NCBI GenBank assembly: GCA_965200525.1
Contig: OZ241368.1
Span: forward strand, 6,448,001 to 6,512,000
Direction of reading: 5' to 3'
Length of the DNA: 64,000 nt
Source of the DNA: JANNPJ01 sp965200525
GTDB taxonomy: Bacteria > Actinomycetota > Actinomycetes > Actinomycetales > Kineosporiaceae
Positions 8,471-16,078 of this stretch are shown here, in pieces. The notes beneath the pieces were generated by a model. It made no database searches, was not told the DNA's origin, and saw nothing but the letters and a program-made list of their open reading frames with translations. The position numbers and the translations under genes are program-made. The stretch's first letter is position 1; every line of letters begins with the position of its first letter.

Positions 8471-8550
8471 CTCACCACGACAGCCGCGTCCTCACCACGA
8501 CAGCCGCGTCCTCACCACGACGCCCGTGCCTTGATCACAACGCCCGGGCG
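8471..8550. repeat. 20-bp tandem repeat
   Basis: Two identical units CTCACCACGACAGCCGCGTC at 8471-8490 and 8491-8510, a third diverged unit at 8511-8530 and a weaker fourth at 8531-8550. It lies in a 740-bp gene-poor stretch (8298-9040) between two regulator genes. Confidence 0.8.
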
Positions 8551-8639
8551 CTGCCCGCGGCGAGACTATGCATCGCGGCGACCGCCTCGCCAACTTCGCC
8601 AACCTCGCCTCGCCCGGCCCCCGCTGACGCGGCGGCAAC

Positions 8640-8845
8640 GGAACCATGCACGGCATCGAATTCAGATGCGAGATATCCACCAGACGTCTCGCCTCGGCCT
8701 CACCGATCCGAGCCGTATTCGCAGCCGCCCGCTCAACCACGTCATACCCACTCAACCCAGCCAGGCTGAGCCGGTACTCCCGCAACGGCGACAGCGACTC
8801 GACACTACCGGCGGACGACGACACATCAGACGACTGAGTAGACAT
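8640..8845 (-). pseudogene. Truncated DUF222/HNH endonuclease (13E12-type) remnant
   Basis: From the ATG at 8845 the frame encodes about 68 residues, including LSGYDVVERAAANTARIGEA and ARRLVDISHL. This matches in style the N-terminal helices of the DUF222 domain of actinobacterial 13E12-type HNH proteins, which normally exceed 350 residues. After about 8640 the frame loses this character and runs into tandem repeats, and no HNH motif follows, so the gene is broken. The start codon lies beside GTTCGA at 8848-8853, one half of the mycobacterial-type SOS box TCGAAC-N4-GTTCGA; the other half has decayed. The family call rests on a short stretch and is moderate. Confidence 0.5.
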
Positions 8846-8989
8846 GTGTTCGATTCTACCGACCGAGACACATGGCCTCAAGAGCCCGGCGAGGCCTGTG
8901 GATAACCTAAACACGTTGCCGATTAATACGTCTCACCAGAAGTGAAAGCGCGACGCTGCCAGAGATTGCGCCCAGAGGGCCCAGCCGCA

Positions 8990-9035
8990 GCAACGAGGCA
9001 ACGAGGCAGAGGCAACGAGGCAACGAGGCAACGAG
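8990..9035. repeat. 8-bp repeat GCAACGAG
   Basis: Five copies of GCAACGAG: two in tandem at 8990-9005, then a 6-bp interruption, then three in tandem at 9012-9035. It ends five bases from the stop codon of the GntR gene at 9041. It looks like a slippage-prone microsatellite. Confidence 0.8.
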
Positions 9036-9040
9036 GAGGC

Positions 9041-9754
9041 TCAGCCCGAGTTGTGGTCGAACGTGAGGTGGGTGGTGATCCGGTAACGGTCGCCACGGTA
9101 GATCGACCGGGCGTACTCGATCACCCGGCCGGCGCCGTCCTTCGTCGTCCGCTCGAAAAGCAATGCCGGCGCGTAGATCGGCACCGCCAGCAGTCGGGCC
9201 TCGGCCGCGTCGGTGACGGTCGGCTCGGTGGTCTGGACGGCATCGGTGACGACGACCTCGTACCGCATCCGTAACAACTGGTAGAGCGAGCCGGACTCGA
9301 AGTCGACCGGCTCGATCCCGGGCACGATCGCCACCGGAATCCGGATCGTCTCGATCGCCATCGGGGCGTCGTCCACAATTCTGACCCGGGAGACGTAGAG
9401 CAGTTCCTCGCTGGGCGACACCTGCATTCGCTTGCCCAGTCTCGGGCCGGCCGGCTCGGTACGAAACTCCTCGACCCGGCTACGCCAGTTGCCGTCGGCC
9501 GGCGGCACGGTGAAGTCGGCCGCCGGCGCCGTGGGGGCCAGCTCCTGCGACACGGTTCGGGCGTTCGTGAACGTGCCCCGGCCGTGATGGCGGACCAGCA
9601 GGCCGTCGCGGGCCAGATCCTCGATCGCCGCCCGCAGCGTGGGCCGGGAGACGCCGAACTGCTCGCTGAGATCGCGTTCGGACGGGATCAGCTCGCCGGG
9701 CGGACGGTCCTCGATCAGCTGGCGGAGCTGGTCGCGAACCCGAACCCGTTTCAT
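9041..9754 (-). CDS. GntR/HutC-family regulator, DasR-like
   Basis: A 237-residue GntR-type regulator of the HutC subfamily. The N-terminal winged helix-turn-helix contains IPSERDLSEQFGVSRPTLRA and the wing HHGRGTFTN; the C-terminal UTRA-type effector domain runs from about residue 80 to the end (LLYVSRVRIVDDAPMAIETI, IEYARSIYRGDRYRI). It is divergently transcribed from a DasABC-like sugar importer, with a dre-like palindrome between, matching DasR organisation in Streptomyces, where the effector is glucosamine-6-phosphate. The start is the ATG at 9754, preceded by GGGAG; the longer frame to 9811 crosses the operator region and is less likely. Function as the local chitin-sugar repressor is inferred. 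Confidence 0.88.
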   Translation of the reverse strand: MKRVRVRDQLRQLIEDRPPGELIPSERDLSEQFGVSRPTLRAAIEDLARDGLLVRHHGRGTFTNARTVSQELAPTAPAADFTVPPADGNWRSRVEEFRTEPAGPRLGKRMQVSPSEELLYVSRVRIVDDAPMAIETIRIPVAIVPGIEPVDFESGSLYQLLRMRYEVVVTDAVQTTEPTVTDAAEARLLAVPIYAPALLFERTTKDGAGRVIEYARSIYRGDRYRITTHLTFDHNSG

Positions 9755-9830
9755 TCCACTCCCGTTCAGCGACCTCGTCCGGCTGCCCAGGGTACAGCCA
9801 ATCCACTTCAAGGCCTAGCAATAAGTCCCC

Positions 9831-9846
9831 ACTGGTATTTACCACT
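9831..9846. promoter_or_regulatory. dre-like (DasR) operator
   Basis: ACTGGTATTTACCACT matches the DasR-responsive element of Streptomyces, ACTGGTCTAGACCACT, in all 12 outer bases; only the central four differ. It lies between the divergent GntR and binding-protein genes. Related weaker motifs occur at 9890-9895 (ACTGGT) and 9931-9944 (ACTGGCTAGTCCAA), so the region may hold several sites. Confidence 0.75.
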
Positions 9847-10033
9847 GTGGACGTTGTCAGAAGCACGTCAAGCACGAATCAAGTCCACCACTGGTCACAA
9901 TCGTTGCCACTTGCCCTCTTGACTTTGACCACTGGCTAGTCCAAATTTCCCTGAAACAGGTCGCTCTGTTTGCCCCACTTCTTCCCTGAACCCGTGTTCG
10001 GGCCCACCCGGGCCCTGATCCCCTGGAGACGTC

Positions 10034-11320
10034 GTGCCCAGCAAAGTCTTGCTCCGCCGTCGGGTGTCACTCAGCCGATCCGTAGCTCTCGGCGCCGTTG
10101 CGCTGATCGCCGTCGGAACCCTGACCGGCTGTGGTTCCTCGTCCGGCGGGGCCGCCAAGGACGACGGCCCGGTCACCCTGAACGTCTGGCTGATGAAGGA
10201 CTCGGCCCCCGAGAGCGTGGTCACCGAGGTCAACCAGGAACTGCACGCCGCTCACCCGAACGTCACGGTCAAGACCCAGATCCTGGACTGGGACGGCCGT
10301 GACGTGAAGTGGAAGACGGCCCTGCCCAGCAACACTCCCCCGGACGTGCTGGAGATGGGCAACACCGATGTGCTCGCCTACGCCGCCTCAGGGGGCCTGG
10401 CCGACCTGACCAGCCGCAGCTTCGAGAACCAGGCCACCTGGCTGCAGGGCCTGAAGGAGGCCGGCTCCTACGACGGCAAGCTTTTCGGCGTGCCCTACTA
10501 CGGCGGTGACCGGGTGGTCATCTACCGCAAGGATCTCTGGAAGAAGGCCGGGCTGACCAGTACCCCGACCACGCTGGCCGAGCTCACCACCGCCGGTGAG
10601 AAGCTCAAGGCGAGCGGGGGCAAGGATTTCTCCGGGCTGTACTTCCCGGGCCGCTACCAATACGCCGCACTGCCTTTCGTCTTCGACGCCGGTGGCTCGA
10701 TCGCCACCAAGTCGGGCGAGAAGTGGACGGCGGAACTGAGCTCGCCGAAATCCGTTGCGGGCCTGTCCAACTGGGCCGCCTTCGTGAAGAGCGTGTCGAC
10801 CGCTCCGGCCGACGCCGACGAGACCAACATCTCGGACGTGCTCGGTCAGGGCCATACCGGCATGATCATCGGGCAGGCCTGGATGGTCGGTGGACTGGCC
10901 AAGACCTACCCCAAGCTGGCCGACAAGATCGGCGCTTTCGCGATGCCCGGCACCGCCGGCCCGATGCCGGTGTTCCTCGGCGGCTCCAACCTGGTCGCCT
11001 CGGCCGCCGGCAAGCACCAGGATCTGGCCTACGACTGGATCAAGCTGATGAGCGGCACCAAGGCCCAGACGGCGCTGGCCGGCAACGGCCTGCTGCCGAA
11101 CAGCACCAGCCTCTCGTCGGCCGTCACCGGCATCACCGCCGTCCAGCTGCAGGCCGCCACCCACAGCTGGTTCACCCCGACCTCGGTCAAGTGGTCGGAC
11201 GTCGACAACAACAAGGTGCTGATGGACATGTTCCAGTCCATCGCCTCGGGTCACGCCACCGTCCCGGACGCCGCGAAGAAGGCTGATCAGGCCATCGACC
11301 AGGTGCTCAACGGTGGCTGA
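10034..11320 (+). CDS. Sugar ABC transporter substrate-binding lipoprotein, DasA-like
   Basis: A 428-residue family 1 extracellular solute-binding protein. The signal peptide ends in a lipobox LTGC at about residue 35. The mature domain has LNVWLMKDSAPESVVTE, VLEMGNTDVLAYAASGGLAD and RVVIYRKDLWKKAGL, which follow Streptomyces DasA, the chitobiose-binding protein. It should capture chito-oligosaccharides outside the cell. The start is the GTG at 10034 with GGAG seven bases upstream. It leads a five-gene plus-strand cluster with two permeases, a secreted GH16-CBM5 protein and a GH20 hexosaminidase, under a dre-like operator. As in other DasABC or Ngc systems, no ATPase gene is present; a shared MsiK-type ATPase elsewhere is expected. 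Confidence 0.9.
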   Translation: MPSKVLLRRRVSLSRSVALGAVALIAVGTLTGCGSSSGGAAKDDGPVTLNVWLMKDSAPESVVTEVNQELHAAHPNVTVKTQILDWDGRDVKWKTALPSNTPPDVLEMGNTDVLAYAASGGLADLTSRSFENQATWLQGLKEAGSYDGKLFGVPYYGGDRVVIYRKDLWKKAGLTSTPTTLAELTTAGEKLKASGGKDFSGLYFPGRYQYAALPFVFDAGGSIATKSGEKWTAELSSPKSVAGLSNWAAFVKSVSTAPADADETNISDVLGQGHTGMIIGQAWMVGGLAKTYPKLADKIGAFAMPGTAGPMPVFLGGSNLVASAAGKHQDLAYDWIKLMSGTKAQTALAGNGLLPNSTSLSSAVTGITAVQLQAATHSWFTPTSVKWSDVDNNKVLMDMFQSIASGHATVPDAAKKADQAIDQVLNGG

Positions 11321-12338
11321 CCTGGACACCCCCAGCTCCACCCCGATCGCCACGCCGACCTCGCCGACCTCGGCGACCGATCCCACCGCTCCGCCGGCGC
11401 CGGTCATCCGGCGCCGGCGGGCCCGGGGCCAGGCCAGAGGACGGGGCCAGGGACGGGGTCGAGGACGGAGCCTGCCCTACGTCCTGCTCCTGCCGGCCAC
11501 GGCCACGGTGTTCCTCACCCTGCTCTACCCGGTGGGCACGATGGTCTCGCTGTCGTTCCAGCGGGAGAACCTGGCCGACCTGATCCAGCACACCACCACC
11601 TGGGTCGGCCTCGACAACTACCGGGCCGTGCTCACCGACCGGGTGTTCTGGACCGTGCTCCCGCGCACGTTCGGCTTCGCGATCGTCTGCGTGACGCTCA
11701 CCCTGGCCATCGGCACGGTCTGCGCGTTGCTGATGCAGGATGCGAGCCGCTGGGCCCGCAACCTGCTCTCGATCGGCATGGTCGCGGCCTGGGCCACACC
11801 GGTGATCATCGGGGCCGTCGTCTTCAAGTGGCTGTTCGACTCCGAGTTCGGGTTGGTCGACTACCTGATCACCCGGGCCGGGATCTGCGACTGCCGGCAC
11901 CACTCCTGGTTCGCCGATCAGTGGAGTGCGCTGAGTGTGCTGGTCCTGCTGGTGCTCTGGGGCGCCGTCCCGTTCGTCACGTTGTCGATCTATGCCGGGC
12001 TGATGACCGTGCCGGCCGAGCTGGCCGAGGCGGCCCGGATGGACGGCGCCGGGGTGTTCCGGGTGTTCCGGCACATCACCTGGCCACTGTTGCGCCCGAT
12101 CTACGCGATTCTCACCGTGCTGTCGGTGATCTGGGACACGAAGGTGTTCCCCCAGGTCTGGCTGACCACCAAAGGCGGCCCCTACCAGGGAACCGTGATG
12201 CTCGGCATCTACATCTACCAGAAGGGGATCAACAACTCGCAGTTCGGCGCGGCGTCCACGATCGCCGTCCTGATGACCGTGGCCCTGCTCGGCCTGAGCT
12301 GGCTCTACGTCCGCGCGATGCGAGAGGAGGTGCAGTGA
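11313..12338 (+). CDS. Sugar ABC transporter permease, DasB-like (MalF type)
   Basis: A 341-residue permease of the MalF/CUT1 type. The first ~55 residues are proline/threonine- and then arginine/glycine-rich and cytoplasmic; six membrane helices follow. The conserved EAA loop reads ELAEAARMDGAGVFRVFRHI at roughly residues 235-255, where the MsiK-like ATPase would dock. The start is the GTG at 11313, which overlaps the dasA-like gene by 8 bases. The basic N-terminal extension (RRRRARGQARGRGQGRGRG) is longer than usual. Function as one half of a chito-oligosaccharide channel is inferred from neighbours. Confidence 0.9.
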   Translation: MADLDTPSSTPIATPTSPTSATDPTAPPAPVIRRRRARGQARGRGQGRGRGRSLPYVLLLPATATVFLTLLYPVGTMVSLSFQRENLADLIQHTTTWVGLDNYRAVLTDRVFWTVLPRTFGFAIVCVTLTLAIGTVCALLMQDASRWARNLLSIGMVAAWATPVIIGAVVFKWLFDSEFGLVDYLITRAGICDCRHHSWFADQWSALSVLVLLVLWGAVPFVTLSIYAGLMTVPAELAEAARMDGAGVFRVFRHITWPLLRPIYAILTVLSVIWDTKVFPQVWLTTKGGPYQGTVMLGIYIYQKGINNSQFGAASTIAVLMTVALLGLSWLYVRAMREEVQ

Positions 12339-13159
12339 TGAGGCGCAGCACGAGACTGGTCAACTCCGCCTGCACCGGGCTCGCCCTGATCTTCCTGTTC
12401 CCGGTGTACTGGATGGCCACCACCGCCCTCAAGCCGGATCGCGACATCCAGCGATACACGCCGAAATTCGTTCCCTGGCCGATCGACTGGGGCAACCTGG
12501 ACCAGGTGCTGGGCGACGTCACGTTCTGGCACGCCCTGCGCACCTCGGCGATCGTGACCGGATCGGTGGTGGCCGCGGGCAGCGTGGTCGCCCTGGCCGC
12601 GGCGGTCGCCCTGGCCCGGTTCCGGTTCCGGGGCCGGACGGCGTTCATCCTGGCCCTGATCATCGTCCAGATGATCCCGGGCGAGGCGCTGTTCATCCCC
12701 TACTACGTGATGCTGCGCAACCTCGGCCTGCTCGGCCACCTGTTCGGGCTGATCCTGGTGTATCTCTCGTTCACGGTGCCGTTCACCACCTGGATGCTGC
12801 GCGGCTTCGTGGCCTCGATCCCGTTCGAGCTCGAGGAGGCGGCCGCGATCGACGGCGCCAACCGCTGGCAGACGTTCTGGCGCATCCTGTTCCCGCTGGT
12901 GGCGCCGGGCCTGCTGGCCACCTCGATCTTCGCCTTCATCACCGCCTGGACCGAGTTCACCTATTCGTACGTGCTGATCAACGACCCGGCCAAGTATCCG
13001 CTGCCGGTCTACATCCAGTCGTTCGTCGGACGCAACAGCACCGACTTCGGCCCTCAGATGGCGGTGGCCACCCTGTTCACCCTGCCGGTCGTCGTCTTCT
13101 TCCTGTTCGTTCAGCGTCGGGCCGTGGCCGGCATCAGTTCCGGCGCGGTCAAGGGCTGA
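12338..13159 (+). CDS. Sugar ABC transporter permease, DasC-like (MalG type)
   Basis: A 273-residue MalG/CUT1 permease with six predicted helices and the EAA loop FELEEAAAIDGANRWQTFWR near residues 165-185. The ATG at 12338 overlaps the previous stop (TGATG), and GAGAGGAGG lies about 10 bases upstream. A much longer open frame starting inside the dasB-like gene is a shadow. It would pair with the DasB-like protein. Stop at 13159 is followed by a 78-bp gap before the GH16 gene, which has its own strong ribosome site. Confidence 0.9.
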   Translation: MRRSTRLVNSACTGLALIFLFPVYWMATTALKPDRDIQRYTPKFVPWPIDWGNLDQVLGDVTFWHALRTSAIVTGSVVAAGSVVALAAAVALARFRFRGRTAFILALIIVQMIPGEALFIPYYVMLRNLGLLGHLFGLILVYLSFTVPFTTWMLRGFVASIPFELEEAAAIDGANRWQTFWRILFPLVAPGLLATSIFAFITAWTEFTYSYVLINDPAKYPLPVYIQSFVGRNSTDFGPQMAVATLFTLPVVVFFLFVQRRAVAGISSGAVKG

Positions 13160-13237
13160 CCGGTTCCACCGCACCACCGCACGAGATCTCTTCTCCCTGA
13201 CCCTGACCACGCTCGTGTCCTGACAAGGAGCTTCCTA

Positions 13238-14500
13238 ATGCCCAGAATCCCCGTCACCCGAGGAGCCGTCGCCCTCGCGGCGGCCGCCTCGACCGCCCTG
13301 ATCGGTGCCGGCCTGGCCGCCACCGCGGGCCCGGCGAACGCCTCGGTCGGTGCGTTCGCGCCGAAGGCGGCCGCCGCGTCCACCTGCGGAGCCCTGTTCG
13401 ACGACTTCAACTACAGCTCCCCCGCCGACAGCAGCTTCGCCGGTAACGGCTGGTCGGCCCGGAGCAATTCCGGCGGGCCCGGCCTGGCCGGCGCCACCTG
13501 GGCGGCGAGCAACATCACCTTCCCGACCGTCGACGGCCAGAAGGTGGCCCAGCTCAGTGCCTCCACCGACGGCACCGCGGCCGGGACGACCCAGGCCGAG
13601 TTCCTGCAGACCCGCCAGCGCTTCCAGAACGGCACCTACGCCAGCCGGATCAAGTTCCACGACGCGCCGGTCAGCGGCACCGACGGCGACCACTTCAACG
13701 AGACCTTCTTCGCCATCGGCCCGGCCCAGCGGTTCGACTACGACCCGCTGTACAGCGAGCTCGACTTCTCCGAGTACCTGCCCAACGGCGGCTGGGGCGC
13801 CCAGGGCCCGATCAACTACGAGACCAGCTACAACGGTTACCGAGAGGACCCGTGGGACCCGCACAACGCGCACTCCTCGCAGACCAGCAGCCTGGACGGC
13901 TGGCACACCGTGGTCTCGCAGGTGGCCGGCGGGCACGTGAAGTACTACATCGACGGCACCCTGGTCGGCGACCACACGGTCGATGACCAGACCCACACCT
14001 ATCCGGTCGCGCCGCGGGTGCCGATGTCGGTCAACTACAACCTCTGGCTGATCGACAACGGCGCCCACACCAGCGGCACCAGCACCTACAACGAGCAGGT
14101 CGACTGGTTCTACTACGCCAAGGACGAGGTGGTCTCGCCGACCGATGTGAGCGCCCGCACCAGCGCGTTCCGGACCGCCGGCTCGACCCACACCGACACC
14201 CTGGACAGCAGCACCGGCAGCTGCGGCACGCCGACCCCGACCCCGTCGACCACGCCGTCCAGCACCCCGAGCCCGACGGCCACGCCGACGCCGACCCCGA
14301 CCCCGCCCAGCCCGACCCCCACCTCGACCAACCCGACGCCGCCCGCCCACTGCGGCCAGGCCTCCGAGTGGGACTGGGGCACGGTGTATCTCGAGGGCGC
14401 CCGGGTCAAGCACAACAATCACCTCTGGCAGGCCAACTGGTGGACCCTCGGCTCCGAGCCCGGCCTGACCGCCCAGTGGAAGGATCTCGGTCACTGCTGA
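13238..14500 (+). CDS. Secreted GH16-family glycanase with C-terminal CBM5/12 chitin-binding module
   Basis: A 420-residue secreted protein. A signal peptide covers residues 1-~36. Residues ~50-310 form a concanavalin-like GH16 domain with the catalytic signature ELDFSE at 174-179 (E174 nucleophile, D176, E179 acid/base). A Pro/Thr linker (about 330-370) leads to a 50-residue C-terminal CBM5/12 module with spaced aromatic residues (W-D-W, W-Q-A-N-W-W), known to bind chitin. GH16 enzymes usually cut beta-1,3- or beta-1,4-glucans or galactans; the chitin-binding module and the Das-like operon suggest attack on fungal wall glycans. The ATG at 13238 has AAGGAG ten bases upstream. The exact polysaccharide cannot be read from sequence. 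Confidence 0.85.
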   Translation: MPRIPVTRGAVALAAAASTALIGAGLAATAGPANASVGAFAPKAAAASTCGALFDDFNYSSPADSSFAGNGWSARSNSGGPGLAGATWAASNITFPTVDGQKVAQLSASTDGTAAGTTQAEFLQTRQRFQNGTYASRIKFHDAPVSGTDGDHFNETFFAIGPAQRFDYDPLYSELDFSEYLPNGGWGAQGPINYETSYNGYREDPWDPHNAHSSQTSSLDGWHTVVSQVAGGHVKYYIDGTLVGDHTVDDQTHTYPVAPRVPMSVNYNLWLIDNGAHTSGTSTYNEQVDWFYYAKDEVVSPTDVSARTSAFRTAGSTHTDTLDSSTGSCGTPTPTPSTTPSSTPSPTATPTPTPTPPSPTPTSTNPTPPAHCGQASEWDWGTVYLEGARVKHNNHLWQANWWTLGSEPGLTAQWKDLGHC

Positions 14501-16065
14501 TGCTGATTCCTCAGCCGGTTCGGATCGAGGTCGGCCCCGAGGCGTACCTGCTGCCCAGCTCCGCCGGGATCTTTGCTCCCGGCGGGGCCGGGCCGGCCGC
14601 CGACCTGCTGCGCGAGCTCTTCGGCCCGGTGACCGGGTTCGAGCTCCCCTTCTCGGCCACCACCGGGCCCGACGTCATCGAGCTGATCCTCGACCCGACC
14701 CTGGGCCAACCCGGCTCGGAGGCCTACCGGCTGGTGGTCAACGCCACCGGGATCACCGCCATGGCGCCGGCCCTGACCGGCCTGCTCTGGGCGATCCAGG
14801 CCCTGCGCCAGCTCCTGCCGCCGGAGATCTACGGCCGGCAGGTCCGGCACGACGTCCAGTGGACGGTCCGGGCGGCGACCGTGGTAGACGAGCCCCGCTA
14901 CCCGTGGCGGGGCCTGATGGTCGACGTCGGGCGCTGGTACAAGCCGGTCGAATGGCTCTACACCGTGGTCGATCTCGTCGCGCTGCACCGGATGAACATC
15001 CTGCACCTGCACCTCACCGAGGATCAGGGCTGGCGGTTCGAGGTGCTGCGCTACCCCCGGCTGACCTCGGTCGGGGCCTGGCGCCGGGAGTCACCCCGGG
15101 GGCACCGGGCCGACCAGCAGGGGGACGGCGTCCCGCACGGTGGGTTCTACACCCAGGCCGAGCTGCGCGACCTGGTCGCCTACGCGAGCCGGCGGGGCGT
15201 CACGATCGTGCCGGAGATCGACCTGCCCGGGCACAGCCAGGCCGCGATCGCGGCCTACCCGCACCTGGGCAACCAACCGGACCGGCAACTGGAGGTCTGG
15301 ACCGACTTCGGGATCAGTGCGCACGTGCTGAACGTGGCCGACTCCACGGTCTCGTTCATGCGGGACGTGCTGGACGAACTGCTGACCGTGTTCCCGTCGG
15401 CCTACATCCACCTCGGTGGTGACGAGGTGCCGGAGCAGGAGTGGGCGGCCAGCGCCGAGGCCAAGACCCGGCTGACCGATCTGGGCCTGCGCCGTCCCTC
15501 GGACCTGCTCGGCTGGTGGATGACCCGGCTCAGCGACCATCTGGTGGCCCGGGGCCGGCGGCCGGTGCTGTGGGACGAGCTGGTCGGGGCGGGAGCGCCG
15601 GAGGGCGCGGTGATCATGGCCTGGCGGGATCAGGACCGGGTGGCGGCCGCCCTGGCCGCCGGCCACGACGTGGTGGCCACCCCGCACACCACGATGTACC
15701 TGAACTACCCGGAGGCGCAGGGGCCCGGCGAGCCGCTCTCGATCGCGGACGGCAGCACCACGGACGGCGTGGGCCCGCTGCCGCTGGAGCGGATCTACCG
15801 GTACGACCCCTCGCCGCCCCGGCCGCTCGGCGGGCCGGGACGGGTGATCGGGGCCCAGGGCAATCTGTGGACCGAGTACGCGCCCACGCCGGCCCGGGCC
15901 GAGTACGACCTGATGCCGAGGCTGGCCGCGGTGGCCGAGGTCGGCTGGGGCGGCCCCGGTGACGAGGCCGGCCTGCGGGCCGGACTGGTCGAGCACCTGG
16001 TCCGGCTGGACGCGGCCGGGATCAGCTACCGGCCGCTCGACGACCGGACCGAACCGGCCGGGTGA
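14500..16065 (+). CDS. GH20 beta-N-acetylhexosaminidase, probably cytoplasmic
   Basis: A 521-residue GH20 enzyme. After an N-terminal GH20b-like domain (1-~140) the barrel carries HLHLTEDQGWRFEV, PEIDLPGHSQAAIAAYP, the catalytic pair D308-E309 in HLGGDEVPEQEW, and LWTEY near the end. It would release N-acetylglucosamine from chitobiose or longer chito-oligosaccharides by substrate-assisted catalysis. There is no signal peptide, so it probably works on sugars imported by the DasABC-like transporter, as in Streptomyces dasD placement (though DasD is described as extracellular). The ATG at 14500 overlaps the GH16 stop (TGATG). The frame continues upstream inside the GH16 gene and is rejected there. 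Confidence 0.92.
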   Translation: MLIPQPVRIEVGPEAYLLPSSAGIFAPGGAGPAADLLRELFGPVTGFELPFSATTGPDVIELILDPTLGQPGSEAYRLVVNATGITAMAPALTGLLWAIQALRQLLPPEIYGRQVRHDVQWTVRAATVVDEPRYPWRGLMVDVGRWYKPVEWLYTVVDLVALHRMNILHLHLTEDQGWRFEVLRYPRLTSVGAWRRESPRGHRADQQGDGVPHGGFYTQAELRDLVAYASRRGVTIVPEIDLPGHSQAAIAAYPHLGNQPDRQLEVWTDFGISAHVLNVADSTVSFMRDVLDELLTVFPSAYIHLGGDEVPEQEWAASAEAKTRLTDLGLRRPSDLLGWWMTRLSDHLVARGRRPVLWDELVGAGAPEGAVIMAWRDQDRVAAALAAGHDVVATPHTTMYLNYPEAQGPGEPLSIADGSTTDGVGPLPLERIYRYDPSPPRPLGGPGRVIGAQGNLWTEYAPTPARAEYDLMPRLAAVAEVGWGGPGDEAGLRAGLVEHLVRLDAAGISYRPLDDRTEPAG

Positions 16066-16078
16066 TCAACAGAGCCGG

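Noticed and set aside
8471..9035. Tandem repeats as a CRISPR array
   Set aside because: Repeats are contiguous with no unique spacers, and no cas genes are present.
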